Shown piece by piece: positions 13,243 to 25,378 of a stretch of 64,000 nucleotides of DNA. The translations under genes and the position numbers were made by a program. Position 1 is the stretch's first letter, and each line of letters starts with the position of its first letter. Source of the DNA: Pyrus communis. Lineage: Eukaryota > Streptophyta > Magnoliopsida > Rosales > Rosaceae. The notes beneath the pieces were generated by a model. That model was given only the letters and a program-made list of their open reading frames with translations. It ran no database searches and was not told where the DNA came from. The stretch is from the NCBI RefSeq assembly GCF_963583255.1, contig NC_084819.1, positions 1,681,501-1,745,500 of the forward strand, read 5' to 3'.

Positions 13243-14341
13243 GGTTTTCATCGTAAATGATCTTTAAGATGGATCAATTTGATCATTTTGATCATTCAGT
13301 TTTAAAATTAATTAATATTGTCTCTAACATTCACTACCGTATATCAATTTGGTATTTCCGTTAAGATTTCATCAACTATTCTGTTATTTTGTATGTGGTA
13401 CCCATAAATCCAATAAAATGGTGACACGTGAATTACACAAAATAAAGATTTTTATCGCAAATGATCCCTAATATTGATCCAACTACTCATTTTGGTCCAT
13501 GAGTTTCAAAAAACGATAAATTTGGTCCTTGACTTTTAATACCACACATCAATTTAATCATTCCGTTAAAGTTTCGTCAATATTTGTTGTCCCACTAATC
13601 CAATCATATGGCACCACATGGATTAACTATAAGAAACCTTTTTTTTTTTTTAAGATTTTAAACTAAAAGTAAAATAAGATACTAAAAACCAAAACTAAAA
13701 GAATAAAAATAGGTCATCGTCGTCTTCATCAAGGTATGCTCAAAAGGAAAATGAAGGCACACCACTAAAGTACTTGGCCTCCTTAACTCACTTCTCATTC
13801 TCTCTAGTTGGTTATAATCTTAAATCCTATCAAATTTGAATTGAATTTGGATTTGATTTTATTGAATTTAGATTATTTCTTTTTTTTTTTTCCAATTGGG
13901 GTTGTGGGATGCGAGAAAAATGTCAGCGCATAATACTCTTATTTTGGTTCACTCTTAAAAAAATAGTTTCTTATAGTTGATCCACGTTGGGCCATATAAT
14001 TGGATTACTGGGACCATATTAATGGAGGGAACAAATTGATGCGCGGTAGTGAAAGTCAATGACCAAATTTATCGATTTTTGAAACTCAATGATCAAAATA
14101 AGGAGTTAGATCATTGTCAAGGATCGTTTGCGATAAAAACCCTTATTTTGTGTAATTCACGTGTCGCCATTTGATGAGATTTGTGGGTTCCACATACAAA
14201 CTAACAGAATAGTTGACGAAATCTTAATGGAATGACCAAATTGATGTGAGGTGAATCTCAGAGATGACATTGATTGATTTTGAAAGTGAGAGACCAAAAT
14301 AATGAGTTTGATCAATCTTAAAAATCATTTATGATAAAAAT
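13243..14341. mobile_element. Large palindromic (foldback/MULE-like) element
   Basis: Left arm 13243-13637 is the imperfect inverted complement of right arm 13963-14341. Each arm is itself two diverged tandem copies (about 200 bp each) starting with a TTTTATCGYAAATGATC-like motif, so the element is a palindrome of direct repeats. The central spacer, about 13638-13962, is AT-rich with no coding frame. Target duplication not resolved. CACGTG-type sites (ACACGTGAATT) occur in both arms. Confidence 0.75.
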
Positions 14342-15285
14342 TCATTTTTAAATAGAAATATAATGCAAGCGCGTTAAAAAAAAAAATCAGTTTATTAAAT
14401 TACTACATTTATTATGTACAAATCAACATATATCAGCAAAGCTTCAATTCAGTTCAACTCACAACCCAATTCATCCCTTAATCTTCCCCTATCTCCCATC
14501 TCTCATCTCTCTCTGTCATGATTGCTTATAATTGATTCAATTTCACATCAATATTCCATTAGTTGCAAACACTGGTGAAGGAAGGTGGCTTTAATAATTA
14601 ATCTTCTTTTGGAACGCAGTTCAAATTTTCTTGCCTAAAATGAAAAAATTGACAAATTTTAATACTGAGAAACGTTAGTAATCTTCTCATTTGAACATTT
14701 TCGTTCTACATTTTTGGTTCCCTTTCTCGCCTTATAGTATTGCACAATGATCTAAACCAACAAATCAGAAATGATTTAGTAAAATGATAGAATAGTTAAC
14801 ATTAAATTCAACTGAACTGCAAAAAGAAAGAGTATTTGAATGTGTGACGCAATGAGTTGAAAGTTCATTTATCAGATCAATCCATCACTTGCAATACCCT
14901 CTTTAAAGTTAGCTCAAGTGCAATAAATCTTTCTTGTGGTCAGGATCTTCTTTTTCGATCCGCTGCATTCGAAAATCAGGTAGCAATTTAGTATTTCCAT
15001 TTACCATGTATAAAAACGTAGTTGCAAGTTGCAAAGGAATCTTTTTTTTGTTCGTTGGATAATTGCAAATGGATCCTGGACGTCCATGTTTAAGGAAAGT
15101 AAATCAAGGGTCCATATGCGAATCGGGTTACCCAAAAACTCCATCACAACGCTCCAGATCCAACACAAATTCAAATTGCTTTTTTTTTTTTTTTGTTGAC
15201 TTCAATAAAAAAAGACCCCACCCTCACGTGCTTTTTCAATTTCCCCAAATCTCCCCAAAATTCAAATTTCCCTTTCTCTCTCCTC
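14342..15285. other. Promoter side of the kinesin gene
   Basis: No coding gene seen. AT-rich; becomes strongly pyrimidine-rich from about 15240 to the kinesin start, which suits a plant 5' leader. A small open frame at 15063-15485 overlaps the kinesin start in another frame and has low-complexity Ser/Leu content, so it is not called. Confidence 0.5.
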
Positions 15286-15296
15286 TGCAACGGCTA
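15286..15296 (+). promoter_or_regulatory. Mitosis-specific activator (MSA)-like site
   Basis: TGCAACGGCTA matches the MSA consensus TCYAACGGYYA at 10 of 11 positions, including the invariant AACGG core. It lies 116 bp upstream of the kinesin ATG. MSA sites are bound by three-repeat MYB (MYB3R) factors and give G2/M-phase expression, which is what a phragmoplast kinesin needs. Function is inferred. Confidence 0.6.
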
Positions 15297-15411
15297 CCCC
15301 TCATTTCTCTCTCTTCCTTGTCTCTCTTCCCCTTCTATCTCGCTCTTCTGTCCATCCAAACCCTACTCTCTCTCTCTCTGAAACCCTCGCTTTCTCTCTC
15401 TACATTTCTCG

Positions 15412-18400
15412 ATGAAGCACTTCATGCAGCCGAGAAACACAATATTGAGGGAGACGACGGAGCCTCCCTCGTCGCCAAACCCTAGCTCCGTCAAGCCCAG
15501 GCCACCTCGGAAGCCCAAGGCCTCCAAGGAGAACACTCCCCCGTCCGATCCGAGCACCATGATCTCCGATTCAAAACCTTCGCCGGCCGCGAAGTTGAAG
15601 AGCCCATTGCCGCCTCGGCCACCGTCGTCGAACCCTCTCAAGCGGAAGCTCAGCGTTGACTCTCAGACTGAAAACTCCGCCGCTGGAACCTCCGATTCTG
15701 GTGTCCAGGTACTTTCTTCTTTCTTTCTTTAAATTTTAAATTGACAAATTGCTAAAATCTGTTTGGTTGCCTAGAAATCTTGTGGGATTTGTTGAATTAT
15801 CTTTTACCCTTTGAGTTGATATCGTTTGGATTTCTCCATTTTTGTATTGCCTACACTTCGATTGCTGTCTGTGGCACGTTGTTCTTGAATCACTTCTGCT
15901 TGGGCTCTGTAAAATCTTGTGATTTTTGTTGAAATCTTTCTTAATTTTGACTTGATATCATCATCCCCTCTATTTCAAAATGTTTACATCTCAACTACTA
16001 TCTTTGTCTGTAGGTTTTGAAATGATTGTTTGGCTGCTGTGAAATATAAAAGGTTAAGTAAACAATCAGGCATTAAGACTCAGAAGAATTAAAGATAATT
16101 GCGTTTTCACCTCAACTAGGGAGCGATTCTTATATACTGACATTGAATTCTTATTGTTAACCTTCATCACTTTTCAACATTTTTGTTCTTTTTTCTATAT
16201 ATTTAAATTCATAAGATTGGCGAAATCTGTTTTGTTGAAATTTTTATTTTTATTTTGGGTGGATATCATTCTTTCTCTAATTTCAGTATCGTTACAGTTT
16301 GATTGCTGACTGCAGTTCATGATTATTGACCCACTTTTGTTTTCCTTGGCTGCCGAGAAAAATCAAAATATAATTAGTTAAGAATGAGAGTGAATTAAAG
16401 AAAATGTCGGTTTTCCACCAAGGAGTGCTTTGTATATGCTAACCTTAGTCTCTAATTATTCTTTGGTTCACCATATGGCTGTTATTTTGCTTATTCTATT
16501 TAAAAAAGGGCTCACTGAAAGAAAACAAAACGAAAAAGATATCTGCTAAAGGATTCGAAATAATCTTCTTTATTACTCTTCTTTTCTTAATATGTATAGG
16601 TAGTAGTGAGAATGCGACCACCACGAAAGGACAAGGATGAAGGAGATATGATGGTGCAGAAATTATCTAGTGACTCTTTGTCGATAAATGGCCAGACCTT
16701 CACGTTTGACTCGGTTTGCGACGCAGATGCATCACAGGCATGAACTCTTACAAAATGGTACTCTTCAATAGCTGATTTAGAGCAAAAGTCTTACCTTTTG
16801 CTGTGCTTGTCATTGCAGCTAGATATTTTCCAGCTTGTAGGAGCACCTCTAGTTGAGAATTGTATGGCAGGTTTTAACAGTTCTGTATTTGCATACGGAC
16901 AGGTCTGTTTCCATTCATCTTTTGCTTCATTCTGTGTCTGCGCTATGTTAGGATGCTGATGCTATTTCTGTTATATATGTTTGGTTATTGAATTTATCAG
17001 ACAGGAAGCGGAAAGACATATACCATGTGGGGTCCAGCCAATGCATTGATGGATGAGAATCTATCAAGTGATCAACAAGGGTTAACCCCCCGTGTTTTTG
17101 AGCGTCTTTTTGCTCGCTTAAATGAGGTGAGCTTTAATTTTGTTCATTAGTAAATTAAGATAACACTCTTTAAAGTTATATTGTATTAAAGTTTTCCCAC
17201 AATTTTTGGGAATTCGTCTTTACAGGAGCAAATTAAGCATGCTGACAAAGAACTCAAGTATCAGTGCCACTGTTCTTTTCTTGAGGTAGAAGCATTACGT
17301 AATTATTCATTTTGGTTGACTGATTATTGGTCAATTGCCTGTTAACTTATTTCACTTAATTTATCGGCTCGCTTGCAGATTTACAATGAACAAATCACAG
17401 ATCTTTTGGATCCAAATCAAAAAAGCCTTCAGGTAAATGGAATATTTGTCTTTTTTAATCATCAACCTATTGTACAGTATGTGGGCTGGTGTTCATAGGT
17501 CTTCTACATTATTTTTCTAGATAAGAGAAGATGTTAAATCAGGCGTTTATGTCGAAAATCTCACCGAGGAGTGTGTACATACAATCAAAGATGTGACTCA
17601 GCTTTTGATAAAGGTTTGCTTTATTATTTCACCTGTACAATATTCATAGTGTAAGTGCATATAATAATACTAAGGAGAAACATTGTCAGATTACTTTTGA
17701 GCAGATCTTAACAGTTTCTGGAATACATATAGTTCTCTCTCAGGAACCTTTGTCTTTCAAGATGTGGAAATTTAGGTTTGTTTGTATTTTCAATAATACA
17801 TCCTGATTATTTTTGCAATCTAGTAGCTCGCATTTAGGGTGGCTTCTTAAGCAAGTAAAAAATATAGAGTAGATTAGAATAAGGGAACTTGGAAGTGGTT
17901 GCATTATGAAAGAAAGTTCTCAGGATGCAGATTACAACCAGGGAGAAGAAATATATGAATTAGAAGAGTCTCATGATTATTGATTTCGTTTCCGACACTT
18001 CAGATATTTATTCCCAGTGGCAATGCTTTATACATAATCAGATAATCTTTATAGAAAACGGCATTGTTGATGAATGATTGGAGCTTGGATAAATTTTTTT
18101 TCTTTCAGGAATTCTATTATTAACATGTGCTTTATACAGGGCTTGTCAAACAGGAGAACAGGTTCAACTAGTATCAATGCTGAGAGTTCCCGCTCACATA
18201 CTGTATTTACATGTGTTGTTGAATCTCAATGCAAGGTAATAACTGATTTTAGGACCTATGTGCAGGACCTATGAACATAATACTTTACCAATGAACTTGT
18301 TCATAATAATTTTACTTATGTGCAAGATTGAGATTTATATCTATTCTCATTTTGGTACTCACTTATATCATCGAGTGAATAAAATGAACTTTCACTTTTG

Positions 18401-21400
18401 TAGAATGTGACAAATGGTATAAGCTTTAAAACCAGTAGAATAAATCTTGTTGATCTAGCTGGATCAGAACGTCAGAAGTTAACAGGGGCAGCAGGAGAGC
18501 GCTTGAAGGAAGCAGGGAATATCAATCGATCACTCTCACAGCTTGGGTATGGTTTATCTATCTTCTTTCATAGTTCCATTATAGGTGCATTTCAAGCTTT
18601 CTATATGTCCTATTTAGTATAGCTGTTATTTATTTATTTGTTTGGTTCAAGCTTTCTAAGTTTGAATTCTGTATCCAACACTTAATCCAAATTTTGAGCT
18701 TACACACTTGAAACAAAGCTGTGCTGAGCCTAGCTTTACCTGGCTAGAGTGCTGCATCATAAAGTCACACAAGCTTGATAGAGTGATTTGTAATACAGTG
18801 GTATCAGTTTAACTAAATGGATAAGAATAATATCATGTTTAAATTCTTTATCCAAAGCTTAATACTGAACTGAGCGTGTCATTGAAATTTTATCTCAGAT
18901 TCAGAGTTTTGTTATTTTCGAGATTTTGTTCTTTTCTTTTATACTTTTATGCTGATTGCAGCTTATTATTTCATGCAGGAACCTTATAAACATTCTTGCT
19001 GAAATTTCTCAAACGGGAAAGCAAAGGCATATTCCCTATAGAGATTCCAGGCTTACATTCTTATTACAGGAATCTCTGGGTGGAAATGCAAAATTAGCAA
19101 TGGTCTGTGCTATTTCTCCAACACAAAGGTAGTACTGCAACCCCTTTCTTCCTTGAAAGTAACATTTAGCTTTTTTTTTTTAATCTGTCTTTGTGAATTG
19201 GAAGTAACTGATATAATCTTGCAGCTGTAAGAGTGAGACTTTCAGTACATTGAGATTTGCACAGCGGGCTAAGGCTATCAAGAACAAGGCAGTTGTTAAT
19301 GAAGTAATGCAGGAAGATGTGAATCAGTTGCGCGAGGTGATACGACAGCTTAGGGTATGTTCTTCTCTCTCACTGTAGTTTGGAATATTGTGATTCATCC
19401 ATTTACAAATTAAACATGTGAATCATCCCTATGAGCTTGTTAATTTGACAGGATGAACTACGGCGGATTAAGGCACATGGAAACAACCCAGCTGCTTCAA
19501 ATGGGGGTCACAGTGCAGCATGGTTTCGTCAAAGTTTGAATATGCTAAAGGCTAGCCTTAAACCTTCGATGACATTACCCCATGTCGATGATGAAAGTGA
19601 TGAGGAGATGGAAATTGATGAGGAAGCTGTTGAGAGGCTTTGTGCTGAAGTAAGTAACCAGACGGTTGTCAGTGAAGCTAACAACAGAGCTGATGTGAAC
19701 AGTGTAGAAACAATGAAATCGCATTCACAACTTGTGGCTGTTGAAATTGGAAGCTCCGAAGGTCCTCAAAACCATGCATCTGGAAGTGGTTGTATCAAAG
19801 AACAAGGTGTTGATGCAGATGTTAATATGGAAGAAGGAATCTCTGAACAAGAAGGGGACATGATTGTTGAATGTGGTACCAGCACCCCAGTTATTCCCAG
19901 TGCTAGTGCATCGGATATTCACAATCTTATAGAAGATACCTCCATGCAGCCCGTTCAGGAGGAAAATATTCTAATGTCCTCCATTAGTGATTTTCTAATT
20001 GAAGAATCAGCCTGCAAAAGGGCAGAGAAAGGTTCCTCATGTGCAGCCTCTGATCCTCCTGGAAGCATGCCTGGCTGCCTTTCAGTTGCAGATGAATGCA
20101 TTGGTTCTTCAAATGGCTTAGTTAACTGTGTTTCTCCATGCCTGAGCATAGTTCCATGCGACGCACCCCAAGTTCTGAAGTCTCCTACCCCCAGTGTTTC
20201 ACCCAGGGTCAACGCCAGCAGGAAAAGTTTGAGGACCTCCTCAATGTTGACTGCTTCTCAGAAGGATCTTACTGGTCGGAGTACGTTAAGCCCAGACGGC
20301 ATGCGCATATCTTTGGCAAAACCTGCAATAAAGAGCTCAGCAAATGACCTATCTGCTCAAACATGTAATAACTTTTCGGCACCTGCTGAACAGTTGGCAG
20401 CAAGCATTCGGCATGGCCTTGAAATTATTGGTAGTCACCGCCAAAGTTCAGCTTTAAGGAAGTCGTCATTTAGGTTTTCATTGAAACCTTCAGAGTCTAG
20501 GGTGATTGTGCCAGTTTCTAAAGCTGATGTGGGAGTACAAACTAGTCAAGAAATAGTAAAAGACGATTCAGTGGAGTTTATGTGTAGTAATTGCAAGAAC
20601 AGGATGCAGCTAGAAGTCGAGGCCAGTGAGATTATGCAATTGGTACGTGTTGATGGATCAGAATCTGCTGACAAATCCAAGATACAAGTTCCCAAAGTAA
20701 GCTCAAGAGAGAAAAGCTGGATTTTCAGTTATTTTTTCCGAATTTTTTTTATTCATTAGCAACAGTTATTTGACATTTTCCCCATTACTGAACAGGCTGT
20801 GGTGAAGGTATTAGCTGGAGCTATTAGGAGAGAAATGGCATTAGAAGACATATGTGCCAAGAAAACTTCTGAAATTATGCAGCTAAACCGATTGGTAGGT
20901 TTCTCCAAATTCTCTGACAGCCATCCACAACAATTATTTTCCTCTATTGTTTGCTTGACGTTTTTTAGCTGTACTTTACAGGTTCAGCAGTACAAGCATG
21001 AGAGAGAATGCAATGGCATTATAGCCCAGACAAGGGAGGATAAGATTCTACGCCTTGAGAGCCTCATGGATGGTGTTTTACCGACCGAGGAGTTCATGGA
21101 GGAAGAGCTAGTGTCTCTCACACACGAGTATAAGGTATAAACTGTCTATGAAGGCTCCATTTATGTGTTTTTCTCTCTTTTTTTTTTGCCAGATGTTGTC
21201 TTTATGCTTATAGATTATCCATCGCATACAGCTTTTGAAGGAGAAATACGAGAATCACCCAGAACTTTTAAGGACAAATATTGAATTGAAAAGAGTTCAA
21301 GATGAGCTGGAAAATTTACGAAACTTTTGTGATATGGGTGAAAGGGAAGTGTTGTTGGAAGAGATTCAAGATTTAAGAAGCCAGCTACAGTTTTATGTAG

Positions 21401-23013
21401 ACTGTTCATCCACATCAGCCCGGACACGAAACTCTATGATGAAGTTGACCCATTCACGTGACCCAAATATGGTTCCTCTAAGTACAATTTCGGAGTCAAA
21501 TGAGGAAAGCTCTGAACAGAAACTTGAACAAGAGAGACAACAGTGGAATGAGGTAGAAAGTAAGTGGATATCTCTTGCTGAGGAATTAAGAATGGAACTT
21601 GAGGCTAGCAGATCACTGGCCGAAAAGACAATGCAAGAATTAGAAACTGAAAAGAAATGTGCAGACGAGCTCAAGGAAGCAATGCAACTGGCTATGGAGG
21701 GGCAATCACGGATGTTGGAACAGTATGCGGATTTGGAAGAGAAACATATGCAACTGCTTGCGAGGCATAGAATGATACGGGATGGAGTGGAGGATGTGAA
21801 GAAAGCAGCTGCTAAGGCAGGAGTCAGGGGTGCCGAGTCCAAATTCATAAATGCTATCGCTTCAGAAATTTCAGCATTGAGAGTAGAGAGAGAAAGAGAG
21901 AGGCGATATCTGAGGGATGAAAATAAGGGGCTTCAGGCACAATTGCGGGATACTGCTGAAGCTGTGCAGGCTGCAGGCGAATTACTCGTGCGACTCAAAG
22001 AAGCAGATGAGGCTGTTGCAACTGCTCAGGTGTGTTACAAGTTGTTGGTGCTTTGATGTTTTTCTGTTTTCCTCGGTTGAGATCCTTGCTTTCAGGATTC
22101 TAATGACTTTCCTTTTCCATCCTAATTTGATAAATTGTTTCTATTTTCATCCTTGTTTTTTCTTTGCAATTAAGTTCTGAATTTGATCTCAAACCATTTT
22201 CCTTGTAAGTTTCACTACTCAAGATGATGCAAAGGAACACAAATGCTGTTCTTTTTTGGTCTCCTTTTGTAACTACCTGCCTAACAACTTCCCCTTCCTC
22301 CTTCAGAACAAGTTGCAAAGACCTGTAGAAAACCATCATTCATGAGCTTAACTAATAGTTGCAAAGACCTGTAGGTTAATCATAGTAACTTCCAGTCCAA
22401 TTAGCCAGAACCCTAAATATAACACTTAAAATTTACTGACAATGAGAGACTAATTGAAATTGTATTGAATTTTTTCTCTGAGATCAATACATGCAACCAT
22501 GTTGAGCTGAGATACTGCATTTTGATGGAGAGTTTTATGTTTTGAATCATTTCAGATACGCTCTCTATCTTTTTCGGTTTCATAGAATTCATTCATGTTA
22601 TCTAGTAAACTCTTGACACTATTAGCTTGCTCTCTCCTTCCCCCATGTATACGGCCTTTTTCTTGTATTTGATATCTTACTAAACTTCCAATAACCTGCA
22701 GAAGCAAGCAATGGAGGCCAAGCAAGAAGCAGACAAGGCTTACATGAAGATTGAAAAACTGAAGAAAAAACATGAGAAGGAGATCAGCAGTCTTAATGAG
22801 CTCATTGCCGAGTCTCGTTTGCCCAAACAAGCAACCCAACCTGCTTATGACGGTTCCAATATGGCAAAATACGATGCAGGTGAGCCCCATAGCTTAAGTG
22901 ATCAAAGATGGAGAGAGGAATTTGAACCATTCTACAATGGGGAAGAGGGCGAGTTGCGAAAACTCGCCCAACCCTCATCATGGTTCTCTGGTTACGACCG
23001 ATGCAACATATAG
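15412..23013 (+). CDS. KIN12A: Phragmoplast kinesin, KIN-12A/KIN-12B (PAKRP1) type
   Basis: Plus-end-directed motor that organises the phragmoplast microtubule array at cytokinesis. Join: 15412..15708, 16600..16737, 16819..16902, 17001..17126, 17226..17285, 17379..17432, 17521..17613, 18140..18235, 18404..18546, 18979..19128, 19225..19354, 19452..20696, 20796..20894, 20982..21134, 21214..22029, 22702..23013; 1331 aa, near the 1292-1313 aa of the Arabidopsis pair. N-terminal Pro/Lys-rich region (1-95), motor domain about 96-457 with GQTGSGKT (P-loop, 172-179), NAESSRSH (switch I, 297-304) and DLAGSE (switch II, 333-338), then an acidic/serine-rich linker and long coiled coils. Start chosen because [14 protein letters not shown] matches the family N-terminus. 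Intron 2 uses a GC donor. Whether it is A or B cannot be said. Confidence 0.94.
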
Positions 23014-23639
23014 AAATCGAATTTAGTGGTAATATATACAGTGTATAAACTTAAAACCAGTAACATTTTGTGTCAAATAGCTCCATTGTATGCATGTCAT
23101 CTGGTTGTGTACCGGTTCGACCATTTCCATGAATTTTTTTTTCACTGCACTTTGTGTTCTGTATCAGATTCTTTCATAAGAGATGAATGAATGAATGAAT
23201 GGTTGTATTCTTTTATCCAGCTATGTATGATCTCTTCATGCCCAATCTTCCTAGTAACACAAAATCTGTTCACTCCTTTTGGTTCAGAGTATATACTAGA
23301 ATGTGGATATGCATAATAACTGCCAATGCTGCAAAGAAATGGGCAATGTGACCAAGAAATGCAGTCGCTCACCCCTGTATTTGATATCGAGGAAGCGGAG
23401 TAAACGGGTGTGCTTTTAGTGTTTTAATCTCAATCTCTGGGGTCAATTATAACGTTACATAGCAATCGATGCTACATGTTTGAGCTGTTAGATTTGATTT
23501 TGACAAATTGGTAGATCTATTTTAATCTCATTCACTCATTTTCTGCATCACTCAGCATTACATACCATTGAAAAAAAATTGAAACCTTTGATATTAAATC
23601 TAAAAATGGATGACCATGAATTCCTCTTAACTAGGTAAC
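23014..23639. other. 3' flank of the kinesin gene
   Basis: Contains the probable 3' UTR (T-rich, several AATGAA/AATAAA-like words, ATGAATGAATGAATGAATGG near 23183). No other gene seen. Confidence 0.5.
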
Positions 23640-23721
23640 TAAGAGAACTAAACTAAACGAAGAAATGGGAGGCTTTGGAAATTTGGATATGGTGAGTACC
23701 AATTGAGGAGGCAATCTACTT

Positions 23722-23920
23722 GGAAAGGTATCATCTCCGGATTCCTTCCTACTAATCCACCACATTAGAGAATCTGTACCGTTGAAATTTGATCCAACGG
23801 CTACAAACAGGGGCCCACTGTAAAAGTTATAATAACTTCAGCCGTTTGATCAAATTTCACCAGTACAGATTCCCTGATTTGGTGGATTAGGAGGAAGGGA
23901 TCCGGAAAGGATCCTTTTCC
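23722..23920. mobile_element. hAT-like MITE, 199 bp
   Basis: Terminal inverted repeats of about 75 bp: left GGAAAGGTATCATCTCCGGA, right the complement of GGAAAAGGATCCTTTCCGGA, with shared CTAATCCACCA and AATCTGTAC inside. Perfect 8-bp target duplication ATCTACTT at 23714-23721 and 23921-23928, the hAT size. No coding capacity. Confidence 0.88.
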
Positions 23921-23945
23921 ATCTACTTGTTACATGCATTGATAG

Positions 23946-24142
23946 GGATTTGGATCCCATCCGGATCCAAATTGTGGGGATCCTAGAGATCCTCACATCT
24001 TAATCATTCATCATACATCGTGCGGTTATAAATCATTTGAATTGTATTATTTAAAATTAAACACAAATAGTAACTAACGAAAACTGGCCGCATGATATAC
24101 GATGAACGGTTAGGATGTGAGGATTCCTAAGATCCTCATCCC
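23946..24142. mobile_element. hAT-like MITE, 197 bp
   Basis: Inverted ends: GGATCCTAGAGATCCTCACA near the left and GATGTGAGGATTCCTAAGAT near the right pair with each other. The 8 bp ATTGATAG flanks it at 23938-23945 and 24143-24150. The interior (TCGTGCGGTTATAAATCATT ... GATATACGATGAACGG) is shared with a related copy at about 46905-47115. Confidence 0.82.
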
Positions 24143-24460
24143 ATTGATAGCTACATGTATGTGTATTGTGTGTATGCATATAATTTTTTTTTTTTTTTTC
24201 AAAAGTTGAGGCTAAAATTATGTTTTTCCTTTCAAAATCATGAGTATAAAACAACAGAAAGCAGAAGTAATTCTATCCACGCTTCTAAAAAAGCGCTTTT
24301 TTAATAGGAGGCTGGTGAACAATACCAATTAAGAAAACTTTCATATTGACAATCTTACTCCATCTCTTTTTTTGCTAAAAGCATTTTTAGCATTATAGTT
24401 TACCAAACACTTGTTTTTTTTTTTCACAACTTTTTTTTTTTTTTTTTCATAGCAAAGCAA

Positions 24461-24771
24461 AAATAGTCTTGAAAAAAGCATAACAATTTCAAACTAGCCC
24501 TAACAGAACAAAACTCAACCAAGAAATGCTAAGCTTTGAAAGTTTGGATATGGTGGGTCCCAATTGAGGAGGCAACATACTTATTACATACATGGAAAGC
24601 TCATAACTGTTTATTCTCACAGTAGAGTAGAAATAGTCTTAAAAAAAGCACAACAATTCCAAACTAGCCCTAACAAAACGAAGCTCAACCAAGAAATGCT
24701 AGGCTTTGAAAGTTTGGATACGGTGGGTCCCAATTGAGGAGGCAACATACTTATTACATACATGGAAAGCT
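24461..24771. repeat. Triplicated segment, copies 2 and 3 in tandem
   Basis: 24461-24600 and 24631-24771 are about 90% alike (170-bp period): both hold AAATAGTCTT, AAACTAGCCCTAACA, AAGAAATGCTA, GGTGGGTCCCAATTGAGGAG and CATACATGGAAAGCT. Copy 3 continues to about 24800 in parallel with the end of copy 1. The following 24.8-25.08 kb is unusually G-rich with an open frame on each strand, but no product is recognised. Confidence 0.82.
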
Positions 24772-25261
24772 ACATGTACATGTGTACATGTGGATTGTGT
24801 GTATGCATATAAAATTGGTGGCTTTTGGTGGAAGATTTTGGGCTGTTCATTCAATTTGTTTGGTGATTGGTGTGGGTTTGGTCTGTCAAAAGGACAAGGA
24901 GGCAATGTTCAAGTGGGTGAAAGAAGCATGTCCATGCCTGTGGGAAATGGGAGAGCACAAGCATTTACTAGTTTTAGCTTGTTGTGGAGACCATAAAACA
25001 AGAGGGTTTTTAGACGTTTGTTGTTGCCTTGTCCCTCTCTGACACCTCTCTATCCCTACCACTGGACCATTGCACATTTCAGACCTTGAGCCTGGGGATA
25101 CAAGGCAAACAGGTAGGCCTCATACACTAGCCATTGGTTCAAACCCAACTGGAAAAGAAATACATATCTTCTTTCATCTCTTTTTTTTTTTTTTTTCAAT
25201 AATTAATTGTTTTGGCATGTACCCTTGTTTATTAAGCGTGCATTAGTTGCATTGGATTATT

Positions 25262-25378
25262 TCGGACTGGCCTAACTTTAGAGACTAAGTTGGATTGTCT
25301 TAGAATAGACTAACTTGGACTAACTTCAGGGATTAAGTTGGACTGACTTATAATAGACCAACCTGGACTAACTTAGTA
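25262..25378. repeat. Short tandem repeat (TTGGACTRACTT unit)
   Basis: Two to three imperfect copies of a roughly 50-bp unit with AGACTAACTTGGACTAACTT and GGGATTAAGTTGGACTGACT. Probably part of a degenerate small element. No gene is seen in the surrounding 25080-26400. Confidence 0.6.

Larger units (their letters stand above)
23640..24182. repeat. Triplicated segment, copy 1 (interrupted by two MITEs)
   Basis: Outside its two insertions this stretch (AAATGGGAGGCTTTGG, TGAGGAGGCAAT, CTACATGTATGTG, TTGTGTGTATGCATATAA) aligns with 24461-24600 and 24631-24800. MITEs at 23722-23920 and 23946-24142 interrupt it exactly where the other copies run through. Confidence 0.8.

Noticed and set aside
19536..20759. 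407-codon open frame as a separate gene
   Set aside because: It is the large exon 12 of the kinesin; a good donor at 20697 and in-phase junctions on both sides show it is internal.
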